This document shows, piece after piece, positions 41,049 to 53,099 of a DNA stretch of 64,000 bases. The notes beneath the pieces are model-generated. The model was not told where the DNA came from. It ran no database searches and saw only the letters and a list, made by a program, of their open reading frames with translations. Both the position numbers and the translations under genes were made by a program. Every line of letters begins with the position of its first letter. Position 1 is the stretch's first letter. Origin of the DNA: Hordeum vulgare subsp. vulgare (Eukaryota > Streptophyta > Magnoliopsida > Poales > Poaceae); assembly GCF_904849725.1 (NCBI RefSeq), contig NC_058522.1, positions 438,183,529 through 438,247,528 on the forward strand, read 5' to 3'.

Positions 41049-44000
41049 TGTGACATCCTCGACTTTTGCTACAGTAAATATTGTAATTAAGCTAGAGTGT
41101 TCACCCTCTAATGATGCCACATCATAGAGAATTACCGTCGTTGACCCGCATTGGATTCCTATCCGGATTCAGAAATTGAAAACAAAAGAAAAGTATATTT
41201 ATATATTCATATTAAGTATTAAAGGAAGATATGTATAGAAAGAAAGTATTAAAAATAATAATAATAAAAGAAAGAAAAGAAAAGAAATTAAAAGGAAAAA
41301 AAGGAAATTAGAAAGAGGAAATAATAGAAAAATAAAAACAAAACAAAACAAAACAAAAGAACAAAAAGAACAAAAAAAAGAAAGAGAAGGAGACCCCCCA
41401 CCCAGTGGCCCAACTGGGCCTAGAGGCCCAGCCGGCCAGGCCACAACCCCCGCTCTCCCGTTTCCCCCAGCCGCCGCCGCCAGGGGCTCCCTTCCCCCGA
41501 TCCCCACACCAACCCCCACGAGAGGCGGGGCCCCTCCTCACCTAATCCCGCTCGCCTGGCCCTCTCCCACCGATCTCTCCTCTCTCTCTCGGCAGCACCC
41601 ACCCCACCGACAACCTATCTCTCCCCCCTCTTGGTTCCCTCCCACCTCTCTCCCTCAGATCCCTTTCTCCCCACCGAGGCCCTCCTCTCCACCTCGCCCC
41701 CACCCCGGCTGGCGAGCCCCTTCCTCACCCCACCGCCGGCCTCTCCCTCCACCGTCCCTCCCCTGCAACCTCTTCGTCCACCGGCCCTCCCCTGCAATCT
41801 CTCCCCCACCGGCCTCCACTCCCCACCCGGCCAGCCACCAACTTCGGCGACCACCATGACCGGCCGGCCTCCCGCCCCTTGAGGCTGGGGCAAACCTCGC
41901 CGGATCCGACCGGCCCCTTCTTCACCGGAGGGCTCTCCTCTCCGGCCACGACTCCGAGAGGCCCTCTCCGGCGACCATCACCGCCGCCACCATCGTCCTC
42001 GCCGTCACCGTCACCACCGGAACCGCGCCATCACCACCGTCACCTCCGCCTCACGAGAACTCCGGCTTCACCGGGCCCTCTCGTCAACGTTGGTGAGCCC
42101 CTCCTCGCGCTCCTCCCACCATCGCGTTCCCCTCACCGTCCCGTTTCCGTTCCGGCAAACGGGACTCCGATCCGTCGACGGTAGTGACCGGTAGGAAGAT
42201 TTGGAGATGTGTTCTTCTATGTTGAGTTAGAGCAGAGAGTTCTCTGTGTGTGTGTTAACACACAGAGAGATGGGAGTGTTGAGAGATGGGAGTGTTAACA
42301 CAGAGAGAGATGCGTAAATAGGTATTTGGAGGAATACGATATTTGCATGATTATGTATGTGTGAATAAAACCGAGTATTTGGCCTAAAGCCACTTACCGG
42401 TGGGGCCAACCCCCCCCCCCCCCCCCCCCGCGCTGTCTATGACAGGGAGGCCCCACACCCCTTTTAAAGAAAAGTGAAATTAAAATATAAAAATAAAAAT
42501 AATGTTTTTCTTAAATAAATAAATAGATATATTAGTTAAATTAATTAATTGGATAATTAGAATAATTAGAGTATGACACGTGGGCCCCCACTAAATTAAT
42601 CTGATTAATTAATATTTAATCTTAATGAAAACTTGTGCCTATGACGTTCGGGACCCGCTGGTCAGTTGACCAGTCAACTGTTGATGTCAGCATGACATCA
42701 TGCTGATGTCATAATAGCTTTTTATTAAATTATTTAAATCTGTTTTTAATTTCTAGTTTTGAATAAAACTTTAAAAATTAATATTAAATAATCCGTAAGT
42801 CAGATCAAAATATTTTCAACATGAAAGTTGATCAACAGAACGAGACGAACCCTGATACACGGTCCACTCGTCTGTCACGCGTCCCTAGCATAGCAAACAT
42901 GGAACATTTCCATTGTTTCTAGTATAACCGATAGTAGCCCGAGACCCGGAAAATATAGTCAGATATTCTTCCGACCCGTCTATGACGGTTGTTGCTGCGT
43001 TAGCTCATGTCTAGCCTGCATCTTGCCATGTCATGCTTGGTGTTGCACCGTTGCTATTATTTATTGTTTCTTCCCCCTCTTCTTACCGGTAGACCCCGAG
43101 ACTGACGCTGCTGCCGGGTACATCTACGACCCTGCCGATCAGTCCTTTGCCAGAGAGCAGCAAGGCAAGCAAACCCCCCTTGATCATTCCTATATCGCCT
43201 ATGTCTTTCTTCCTACTGCTTGCATTAGTATTTCGCTACTTTTGTAGTTAGCTCCTATATCTGATGCATAGCCTATTTTTTATGAACTGCTACTTTCAGT
43301 CTTGTACTTTAAATCTGCTTAGTATAGGTGGAGCAGTTATCCCCTCTGCCCCCGTAGTCCAGTTGCCGCGCTTGTTTTCAAATCTTAATCTCTGATCGGC
43401 GAGCCAGACCCGACACAGCACATACACTCCCTTCGTTGTACGACGCTAGAGGGATACTATCGGGTACCGAGGGTGACACCTCGCTAAGTATTCCTGATGA
43501 TATCTCTGTAATATAGCTAGTCGATCGTGGTTATCGAGGGTGATTCCTCTTTAACCATTCCCGATGACGCCTCTGTCGTGCAACCCCTCAAGTGTGGGAC
43601 CCTCGAGGGTGATTCTTCTAAGCCCACCTTGACGGGTACATCGTTCGAAATCCAACGAGGGTGATACCTCGGATTCCCCCCGATGTTACAACCACACAGT
43701 TACTCGACCTTGTTACTGGGATCTCTGGTGATTAGTTGTAAGACGGGTGGATTCTCTTGAGACTGTGTTGCTGGCCTAATTAAAATGTTAATGGATTTGG
43801 GTATTTGATCTGGGTTGGTCGGAGACCTTTTCGCACTAACCGGCTACGCGGGAAGAATTATGGGTACTCGGCGTCGCGGTATCAGCCGAAGCTTTTCAAA
43901 TGTCAGCAATCGTAGTGGCGCGCGCCCGAGTGGTCCCGATATGCATTGCGCTTGTGATTAAGGGATGCTAGGACTGACGTCGGCCGCCCTCGCGTCGTGC

Positions 44001-45015
44001 AGGAGCGCGGAGGGGAACTGGGCCCATGAACCCTTTGCGCTTAGGATTTAGACCAGCGGGCTGACCTCTCTGATTAGTCTTAGGTGGGGCTGTGACGTGT
44101 CGATATTCCGAGGCCGGGAAGGACCCAGAAAAGTATGTCCGACCAGAGTGTTATCGAGCGTGACGGGACATGTGGTGCACCCCTGCAGGGATGAAAATTA
44201 ACTATTCGGATAGCCGTGTCCACGGTTACAGGACGACTTGGAGTTGTGCCCCGATCTTATACAACTACAATTGTTACTTAACTGGATTTAGTTTGCCTCG
44301 GGATTGCTTCCTCGCAGGGAGTCGAGGGAGGATCTTTAGGCGTGATCTCACTTTAATTTTGCTGCAACAATATAACTATTAATGTGTTACCCCTGTTCTA
44401 CTCTCGTCTATTGCTGCAAGACCCTGAAGATGCTAGTCTTCGATAGGACTAGGCCTTCTCTCTCTATTCTCGCATTGCTGCAGTCAGTCCACATATAACC
44501 ACCCCCTTCTTTTATATTGATGCATAATTAGAATAGTTCTAATGTAAGACTTGCGAGTACTTTGGATGAGTACTCACCGCTGCTTTGCTCCCCCTCTTGT
44601 CCCCTCGATCCGTTGCTGCGACCAGATGATGGAGCCCAGGAGATGGAGGTCCCCGCCGACGACGACTGCTACCCCGACGGTGCCTACTACTATGTGGAGG
44701 CCGCTGATGATCAGGAGTAGTTAGGAGGTTCCCAGGCAGGAGGCCTCGCCTCATTCGATCATTGTATCTTTTGTGCTAGCCTTCTCTAAGGCACCCCATG
44801 TTTTATGTCTGTACTCAGATATTATTGCTTCCGCTGACTCGTGTTTTTATCGAGCTTCCGTATTCTAGCCCTCGAGGCCCCTGGCTTGTAATATGAAGCT
44901 GATGTTATTTTATTTGTGTCTAGAGTTGTGTTGTGATATCTTCCCATGAGTCCTTGGGTTTGATCATACGCATTTGTGTGTATGTTTAGCGTACGATTAA
45001 ATCGAGGGCGTCACA
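41049..45015 (+). repeat. E6 3' LTR (3967 bp)
   Basis: Closely similar to 31091-35141 along its length, with scattered substitutions and a few indels. Near 42255-42320 it lacks part of the 5' copy's AT-rich tract (32380-32460) and has a local duplication of GATGGGAGTGTTGAGAG. A C homopolymer of about 20 bases lies at 42410-42429, where the 5' copy has six. An acidic reading frame at 44565-44720 is intact here but frameshifted in the 5' copy. Confidence 0.93.
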
Positions 45016-45202
45016 TGTGGCCTCCCGGCAGTTGCCCTGCCCTCTATTCCAAGTTTCATGGGTGTCTTGTGGTCCAAGAAAAATCTTTCGGGAGATTTTG
45101 TTCCGTTTGGACTCCATTTAATATTCCTTATCTGCAATACTCAAAAATATGGAAAAACACAAACTAGTACTAGGATCTAGATTAATAGGTTAGTCCAAAA
45201 AA
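45016..45202 (-). repeat. E5 3' LTR, last piece
   Basis: Resumes with TGTGGCCTCCCGGCAGTTGC after E6 and aligns with 49349-49530 of the 5' LTR. It ends abruptly at about 45202, some 90 bp short of the expected LTR terminus, and internal sequence follows. The missing end is the start of the 3' LTR, so a deletion removed the LTR/interior junction and the polypurine tract. Confidence 0.75.
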
Positions 45203-48190
45203 ATCCCTTTTTTGGATGGGCTTCTTTGGCCTCTTTTATTTTTTTATGGGTTTCGTTGGCCTCTTTTATTTTTTGTAAAGTCGAGAGACTCATCCCAACT
45301 TGTGAGGGAATCATAGCTTCCATCATCCTTTTCTCACACGGTACAATGCTCTAATAATGCAAACCATCACACTTTTATTTACTTACAACTCAAAGATTAC
45401 AACTCGATATCTAGAACAAAATATGACTCTATAAGCAATATGGAAGTGATGGTGCGTGTGATAAAATTGAGACGGTGGTGTTGCATGGAAATATATCTTG
45501 GAATGGCTATGAAAATGCCATAATAGGTAGATATGGTGGTTGTTTTGAAGAAAATATATGGTGTCTGTTTTGAGGAAGGTGGGTTTAATGTACCGGCGAG
45601 AGTTGCGCTTTACTAGAGAGGCTAGCAAAAGTGGAAGGGTGAGAATGCGTATAAGCCATGAACTCAACATTAGTCATAAAGAACTCACATACTTATTGCA
45701 AAAGCCTATTAGTTATCGAAGCAAAGTATTACACGCAAGCTCCTAGGGGGAGGGTTGGTAGGAGTTAACCATCGCACGATCCCAACCTCCACACAAAGGT
45801 TGACAATCATTAAACAAATCATGATCCGACTTCATCCCATAACGGTTCACCTTACGTACATTCTACGGGAATCACAAGCTTTAACACAAGTATTTCTTCT
45901 AATTCACAATTACTTACTAGCATGACTCTCATATTACCATCTTCATATCTCAAAACTATATGCAAGGAATTAAACTTCTCATCATATTCAATGCACTTAA
46001 TATGAAAGGTTTTATTATATCCCTCTTGGATGCCTATTTTATTAGGACTAAATTCATAACCTAAGCCAGTTCCCATGATGTTTAAAGAACTCTCAAAATA
46101 ATATAAGTGAAGTACGAGAGTTTAATAATTTCTATAAAACACAACACCGCCGTGCTCTAAATGACATATGTGAAGTACTAGAGCAACATTGCCTAGCTCA
46201 AAAGATATAAGTGAAGCACAAAGAGTATTCTAATAAATTCATCATTCAGCGTGTCTCTCTCTCAAAAGATATGTGCTGCAAGTATGATTGTGGCAAACTA
46301 AAAAGTAAAAACTCATATCATACAAGACGCTCCAAGCAAAACACATACCATCCGGTGAATAAAAATATAGCCTCAAGTAAATTTCCCGATGGATTGAAGA
46401 AGAAAGAGGGGATGCCTTCCAGGGCATCCTCAAGCTTAGGCTTTTTGGAATCTTGGGAATCCCCAAGCTTAGGATCTTGCCACTCCTTATTCCGTAGTCC
46501 ATCAAATCTTTACCCAAAACTTGAAAACTTCACAACACAAAACTCAATAGAAAACTCATGAGAGTCGTTAGTATAAGAAAAATAAATGACCACTTAGGTA
46601 CTGTTGTGACCTCATTATTTATTTATATTGATGTAATATTAACTATATTCCAACTTCTCCATGGTTCATACCCCCCAATACAATCCATAGATTCATCAAA
46701 ATAAGCAACCAACACAAAGAAAACAGAATATGTCAAAAACAGAACAGTCTGTAGCAATCTGTTTACTTTGAATAATTATGTAACTCCAAAAAATCTGAAA
46801 ATTAGTAAGATATGGGAAATTTGTAAACCAATATGTTGTAAAGCATTTAGATCAAAAGAATGTTCCAGTGAATTTATAAAATTCCTGGACTGAGAGCGGA
46901 AGTTTCTGTTTTTCAGCAAAATCAACTTCCAAACACCGTAGACCATCCGAAAGGTCTTACTTGGCTCAAACACTAATTGAAACAAGAAAACACAATTATT
47001 AAAGATGTAATAATGTGTGGAGCACTCGAAAACAGAACAAAAAATAAAAGAGAAACAAATAAAATTTGGTTGCCTCCCAACAAGCACTATTGTTGAACGC
47101 CCCTAGCTAGGCATAAGGCAATAGATCTAGGTATTGCGATAGTAGTAGGGGAGATTATCAATGCTCTTCTCATACTCCCTTATTTCAGCTACAAGTATCC
47201 TTTGTGGCAAGAAAAAGTAATCAAAAGGGCTGAATTTAATAGGATAAGGATCATTAAGCTCAAGTGCGGGAGAAATAGGTTCCTCCTTCGGCCCTCTATA
47301 GTGTATGATCAATTCATCATTTTAGGCTTTCCTTTGGGGGAAGGTCATAAGTCTATCCCTTAGTATGAACTCTAGTCCATTATTTTGTATAGCTAAATCA
47401 TCATTGAGTTCAGAATCTTATCAACCAAAACCTCAATAGGAACCATTTTTCTCAAATTTTCATTATAAGCCACATAATCCGAGGACTGCAATCTCATTAT
47501 TTCTTCTTGGTTAAAAAGGATCTCCTCAATGGGGGGACATCCTCCATTAATTTTATAATGAGAAAATTTTCACTATCCTCTTTCATTATGAATCTAAACT
47601 CGTGGGCTAGAAATATAGTGGTGGCACACTTAACATAAGCAATCTGAATATTAGAGAACTCAAGAAAAATCCTTTGGATGCAAGCATGCATATGAACAAA
47701 TTGTCTCTCAAGTTCAAATATTAGTAGTGTTATGGCGTCCGCAAGACTATTAGTTTATTGAGGATAGACCCTCCTAAAGTAGGTAGCGTACTAGCACAAG
47801 TAAAGAAATCTCGAATAACACCTTTTCCAATGATATTGCCACTACCTATGCGGAGTTTTTTTGAATGAATGGTAGTAGGTTCTCTATGGGAGTCATTATT
47901 TTCTTCAAAATTATTACTATCCTTTTCAATGTAGACCTCCCCAGATTCAGACATGGTGGCAACGGATAGATCTAGCACACAAGCAAGCGAACAAAAAGAT
48001 GAACGGAAAAAGGGCGAATAAAACGGCAAATCTTTTTGGTATTTTCTGAAAATATTTTTAGAAGTGGGGGAGAGGAAAATGAGAGGCAAATGCAAAATAA
48101 AGTAAATGCAAGGGATGAGTTTGTGATGGGTACTTGGTAGGCGTGATCTTGCTATGTATCCTCCCCAGCAACGGTGCGAGAAATCCTTCT
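45203..48190 (-). other. E5 interior without polymerase genes
   Basis: Homologous to the E1 and E2 interiors, including the ATATAAGTGAAGC motif (46099-46219) and PPT-like GGCATCCTCAAGCTTAGG and ATCCCCAAGCTTAGG motifs (46421-46475). A possible leader ORF starts at 47954 on the minus strand in a good plant context (GCCACCATGTCT). It reads MSESGEVYIEKDSNNFEEN and decays after about 75 codons. No retroviral domain is visible. Confidence 0.65.
48162..48179 (-). promoter_or_regulatory. E5 primer-binding site (decayed)
   Basis: On the minus strand TCGCACCGTTGCTGGGGA lies about 11 bases inside the 5' LTR. It corresponds to TGGCGCCGTTGC of the family, with substitutions at the start. Confidence 0.65.
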
Positions 48191-49618
48191 TGCTACCTCT
48201 CGAGCTTGTGTTGGTTTTCCCTTGAAGAGGAAAGGGGTTGTCAATCCATTCAGATTTATTTGCAAGGATGAGATCTGATAGAGATAGTTATAATAGATTG
48301 TAGAAACAAAATTAAGTAAATAGCAGCAAAGTATTTTTCGTATTTTTGGTTTATAGATCTGAAAATATAATATGGAAAATAAACCCGGGGCATATAGGTT
48401 TCACTAGAGGCTTCTTTCATAAAGGAAAATAATACGGTAGGTGAATTAATTATTGCCGAGCAATTTATAGAAAAGCGAATAATGATGAAGATATCTAAGG
48501 AAATGATTATGCATATAGGCATCACGTCCGTGTCAAGTATTCCGAAACAATTTTGCATCTACTACTATTACTCCACACATCGACCGACTCATGCGTGCAT
48601 CTAGAGTATTAAGTTCATGAAGAAGAGAGTAACGCATTAAGTAAGATGACACGATGTAGAGGGATAAAGTCAAGCAATATGATGAAAACCCGATCTTTGT
48701 ATCCTCGATGGCAACAATACAATATGTGCCTCGCTATCCCTACTTTGTCACTGGGTGAGGACATCGCAAGATTGAACCCAAAACTAAGCACTTCTCCAAT
48801 TGCAATAATTACCAATCTAGTTGGCCAAACCAAACCAATAATTCAAAGACACTTGCAAAGATATGAAATCATGCATATAAGAATTCAGAAGGGACTGAAA
48901 TAATATGCATAGATAATCTGAACATAAACCCACAATTCATTAGATCTCGACAAACACACCGCAAAAGAGTATTACATCGGATAGATCTCCATGAAGATCA
49001 TGAAGAACATGGTATTGAAGATCAAAAGAGAGAGAAGAAGCCATCTAGGTACTAGCTATGGACCCATAGGTCTGTGGTGAACTACTCATACATCATCGGA
49101 GGGGCAATGGAGTTCATGTAGATGCCCTCTGTGATCAATTCCCTCTCCGGAAGATTACGAGAAAAGGCTCCAGATTGGATCTCTCAGGAACAGATGTTCT
49201 CGGCGGCGTAAAAGTATTTTCGTGGCTCTTTTTGGCGATATGGGAATATTTGGGAATTCATAGGCTAAAGAATAGGGTTAGGAGACCTATAGGTGTCCCA
49301 CAAGCCAGGGGTGCGTGGCCACCCCCCTAGGGCGCGCCTTGCAGGCTTGTGGCCTCCCGGAAGTTGCCCTACCACTACTCCAAGTCTCTTGGGTGTCTTC
49401 TGGTCCAAGGAAATATTTTCGGAGTTTTTGTTCCATTTGAACTCCGTTTAATTTCCTCATCTGTAATACTAAAAAACGTGGAAAAACAGAAACTGGCACT
49501 AGGCTCTAGATTAATAGGTTAGTCCCAAAAATAATATAAAACAACATATAAAACATCCAAAACAGATAATATAATAGCATGGAACAATCAAAATTATAGA
49601 TACGTTGGAGACGTATCA
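48191..49618 (-). repeat. E5 5' LTR
   Basis: On the minus strand it begins TGATACGTCTCCAACGTATC and ends GAGAGGTAGCA. At 1428 bp it is shorter than its relatives because about 115 bp are missing just inside its inner end: GAAGAGGAAA runs directly into GGGGTTGTCAATCC. The outer flank is GCTGG. Confidence 0.88.
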
Positions 49619-49623
49619 GCTGG

Positions 49624-50475
49624 CTTCTACTCCCAAGGGATATTGTACCATGCGCCGAACACCGGCAAGAATAGCGTCGACCGAACCCACGCCAACCAAT
49701 GGTAGGGCCTCTAAGTGCGGAGCAGCCACAGGGACTACTTATACCTCACCTCCCTCCTAGAAGTAATGAATTAAACTCAAAATTTGGGTATTGATTCTGG
49801 CTGCATGTGAGTACTCATATTTTTTGCCGAGCTCTACAGGAACTTGACACAGCCACCATCGTCGAAATACATTGAGAAGGTTGAAGGTAGTGACCCCAAA
49901 CAAATGCATTCAACAAGAGGCAATGCGGAGGTTCTTTCCGCACACGAGCTTCGCGAGGATCCCAAGGAAGTCTCAGCCACTAATTCTGAAGTTGAAAGCA
50001 TGATGAATCACCACCGACAGAAGGAGCACTACATCATCCTAAATTTTCCGAACACGAAATCAATGCTCTTCATTCGGTGGATGCATACCTCGAAGCCGTA
50101 CGAGTGGGACATGAAGGAGTCGCCAACCTCATGTCATCCAGTCTTCAGGTAAGTGTTTGATTTTAACAACTGAACACAAATCCTAACCTAGTAGCCCTGA
50201 TCCTTAATTTGGTTGGAACGGCTGAGTTAAGAGTCTAAATAATCTAGTTGTGGTATTTTGTAGACCTCGAGGGATCAAAATAAGAAACTGTCCGAGGACC
50301 TTGAGATAAACCAAAAACCGCTGGAGACTTTGAAGGTCGAGCTGGAGGAAGTGAAGAAATATTTCTGTAACAAGATTAAAATTGGTATAGAGATACCAAC
50401 GATCGAATCTCGGGTAAGTAACATACCGAAGGACAAAGGGAATGTTATACGGGATTAACTGAATCCTTGACATAG
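49624..50475 (+). pseudogene. E4 antisense gene, C-terminal part
   Basis: The gene interrupted at 28151 resumes after the GCTGG duplication. One exon runs to a TCTTCAG|GTAAGTG donor at 50148. The next exon (50264-50413) follows a TATTTTGTAG acceptor, ends at a GTAAGTAA donor, and encodes a charged coiled-coil stretch (QNKKLSEDLEINQKPLETLK). This matches the helical C-terminal half of these antisense proteins. The exon-intron structure shows a host-like spliced gene carried by a retrotransposon. The sequence leaves E4 near 50475. Confidence 0.65.
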
Positions 50476-50477
50476 AA

Positions 50478-50750
50478 GTTCAACCGACAAAGATATTCGT
50501 AGAATATGTAGGATCCAATATGGACATCCAGCTCCTGCTATTGGATATTGCCCTGAGAGTGTCTCGGTCATGTTGACATAGTTCTTGAACCCGCGGGGTG
50601 TGCACACTTAAGGTTTGGTGACGTCTCGGTATAGTTGAATTATTGATGTTGGTAATCGAATGTTGTTCGGAGTCCCGGATGAGATCTCGGACGTCACGAG
50701 GGTTTCCGGAATGGTCCGGAGACAAAGATTGATATATAGATGAAGCGGCA
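50478..50750 (+). repeat. Fragment of a BARE/WIS/Angela-type LTR
   Basis: TTCGTAGAATATGTAGGATC and TTCGGAGTCCCGGATGAGAT, among other stretches, match the complement of the solo LTR at 17700-17930. The fragment therefore lies in the opposite orientation to that solo LTR. Both LTR ends are missing and no duplication is visible. Confidence 0.75.
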
Positions 50751-53099
50751 CGGACCAACATTACTTCTGCATATGTGGTTGACTCGTCGCTTTCTAGCAA
50801 CAACACATCACGTACTCTGTGCTATTTATCCATCCTCCGTGGCTCCGGTGTCGTTTGTACTACGGGTTCTCTGACCGACTCCGGTATGATCTCATCACAG
50901 CGAGTCGTCCCCGAGTGGCTCTCGAATTTCTTCGAGTTGCACCATTGTACCACTAGCTTCCTGACTGCGAAACTCTTTCTCTAGGAAAACCCCTTTCCTA
51001 GAAACAAATACTTTGTTCTCTTCTCGGTTGTAGAATTTGTATCACAAGATTTCCCTTGGATATCCCTTGAATATGCATTTATCCAACTTGGGTGTAAGCT
51101 TGTCCGACATGAGTCGCTTCACAAATGCTTCACAACCCCAAATATTTACAAACTAGGACTCTTCCCAGTCCACATCTCATGTGGTGTCTTGTCTACGGAT
51201 TTTGATGGTACCCTACTAAGTGTGAAAGTTGTAGTTTCTAGAGCGTATCCCCGGAATGAGAAGGCTAAATCTGATTTGCTCATTATGGATTGGAACATGT
51301 CCAACAAGGTTCGATTTCTCTCTTCAGACGCGACATTTCTCTGCGGTGTACCCGGAGGTGTGAGATGAGGTATTATACCTCGGCTTTTTGGATGATCATC
51401 AAACTCATTTATCATGTACTCACCTTCACAATATGATCGTAGAAGCTTTATCGTCTTGCCAAGCTGAATTTCAACCTTGTTCTGAAACTCTTGGAACTTT
51501 TCAAAAGTTTCCGACTTGTGCCTCATCAAATAGATATATCCATCTCTACTCAAGTCGTCATTAAAAGTCACGAAGTACTGATAGCCACCTCTGTCCATCG
51601 TGCTCATTGGACCACACACATCACTGTGTATTAGCTCCAATAGCTCGGAAGCCCTCTCGCAACTCTTTGAGAAAGGAGACTTAGTCACCTTGCCTAGCAA
51701 GCATGATTCACATGTCTCGAACAACCCAAAGTCGCACGAAGTTAGGAGTCCATCCTCGTGGATCTTATTCATACGCTTCATACTAATGTGTCCAAGTCGG
51801 CAATGCCAAAAGTATGTGGATTTATCTCATTAGGTTTATGCCTCTTGACATTCACATTATAGACTCGTTCCATTTCTAGATTCAAAATAAATAGCCCATC
51901 TACAATGTGTGCATAGCCGTGGAACATTCCACTCAAATAAAACGGAGAACTATTGTCCTTTAATTCATAACCCTGGCCCATCAAGCATTAGGGAGAAATA
52001 ATGTTTCAACTAAGTGTAGGAACATAATAACAATTATTCAATTCCAAAATTAATCCGGAAGGAATTTTGAGCTTCATCGTGTCGACCTCCAATGGAGCAA
52101 CTCTTGCTTTGTTGTCTACCCTAGTGTCAATCTCCCCTTGAGCCACACGCCTAGTTCTTACCAGCTCGTGCATCGAGTTGCAAATATGAACAACCGATCA
52201 GGTATCAAATACCCAAGAGCTACTAGGTATGTCAGCTATAACATATGTAACAAGTGTACCTTTGCATGAAGAAGCATCTCTAGCCTTCTTGCCATACTCA
52301 GCAAACCACTTTCTACAGTTCCTCTTCTAGTGACCAGCTTCCTTGCAATGACAGCAAATAGTCTTTGAGTACGGTCCGGACTTTGGCTTAGTGGTGAATA
52401 AAACCTTCTCTGAGCCCTTTGCCTTACCCTTTTCTTGGACCAACTCTTCTTGAACTTAGCCGAGTTATGCACTGTCAACACTTGATGTGTGCCTTTCTTA
52501 ATATCCTGCTCTGCCACCATGAGCATCCCATGCAGTTCAGTGAGCTTCTTATCCATGGCCTTCATATGATAGTTCAAGATGAATGTCCCATAGCTAGCTG
52601 GAAGAGAACCCAGAATGGCATCAGTAGCTAGCTCATCCAAGAGCAGGAAGCCCAACAGATCCAAAGCTTGCACATATCCGATCATCTTGTTCACATGCGG
52701 GCTTAGTGGATCACCTTATTTCAGCTTACAATCCATCAAGGATTACCAGACGTTGAACTATTTGGTCCTCAACTGCACCTGAAACATGCACTTGAAACTA
52801 TCAATCATATCAAAAGCCGCAATATCTTCAAAATACTATTGCAAATCATGCTCCATACAAGCCAGCATGAGGCAGCTGATCTCACTCGATTCATCGACGA
52901 GTTTCTGGTAGGCATTCTTGGTTGTGGCATTAGCATTATCGACAGGTACCTCTAGAAGTAGATCCTCTAGAACATGTTCCTTCTTATCGTGCTTTACAAC
53001 AATTCTCAAATTTCTATACCATGTGGTAAAGTTTGTTCCATTCAGTTTATGCTTTTCCAGAATTGATTTCAACAAAAAGTTTTGAGCAGGTGGTGCCAT
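50751..53099 (-). pseudogene. Copia gag-pol polyprotein (decayed)
   Basis: Gag starts at 53099 with MAPPAQNFLLKSILEKHKLN, followed by GTNFTTWYRNLRIVV. Further gag sequence is at 52694-52440 (ATDAILGSLPASYGTFILNY). The zinc knuckle region follows (CxxC...H, near 52330). The pre-integrase motif CDFGLFETCESCLLGKVTKS lies near 51720, and the integrase core (51650-51200) keeps ELIHSDVCGPMST. The second catalytic Asp is lost: the expected SDRGGEY reads SYCEGEY. The last recognisable part is the LLLESDESTTYAEVM segment at about 50790, at the entrance to reverse transcriptase. Frameshifts at several points and the missing reverse transcriptase show it is dead. Confidence 0.85.

Larger units (their letters stand above)
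31091..45015 (+). mobile_element. E6: complete Tekay/Del-like chromovirus (gypsy), 13.9 kb
   Basis: Long LTRs (31091-35141 and 41049-45015) begin TGTGACATCCTC and end GGCGTCACA. A perfect TGTGG duplication flanks the element (31086-31090, 45016-45020). The primer site is complementary to initiator tRNA-Met. The interior has an extra ORF, then gag, protease, reverse transcriptase, RNase H, integrase and a chromodomain-like C-terminus in a single frame. Domain order and the C-terminal sequence place it in the Tekay/Del group of chromoviruses. The reading frames have several stops and one frameshift, so it no longer encodes its own proteins. Confidence 0.95.
28157..49618 (-). mobile_element. E5: TGATACGTCTC-family retrotransposon with nested E8 and E6
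   Basis: The LTR ends are at 28157 and 49618, with a perfect 5-bp duplication GCTGG outside them (28152-28156 and 49619-49623). Its 3' LTR is in three pieces (28157-28240, 29898-31090, 45016-45202) because E8 and E6 lie inside it. The interior is 45203-48190 and the 5' LTR 48191-49618. No polymerase domains are present, so it is non-autonomous like E1. It sits in the antisense gene of E4. Confidence 0.9.
25894..50475 (-). mobile_element. E4: fragment of a second Tat-like element, interrupted by E5
   Basis: The left end is LTR-like: GTCGGTGTCAAAACCGGCGG is a familiar terminal sequence of Triticeae gypsy LTRs. It is followed by an antisense-type gene on the plus strand, so the element itself reads on the minus strand. 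The gene is split at 28151/49624 by E5, whose GCTGG duplication marks the site. The right edge near 50475 abuts a copia LTR fragment. Pol is not present. Confidence 0.7.
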
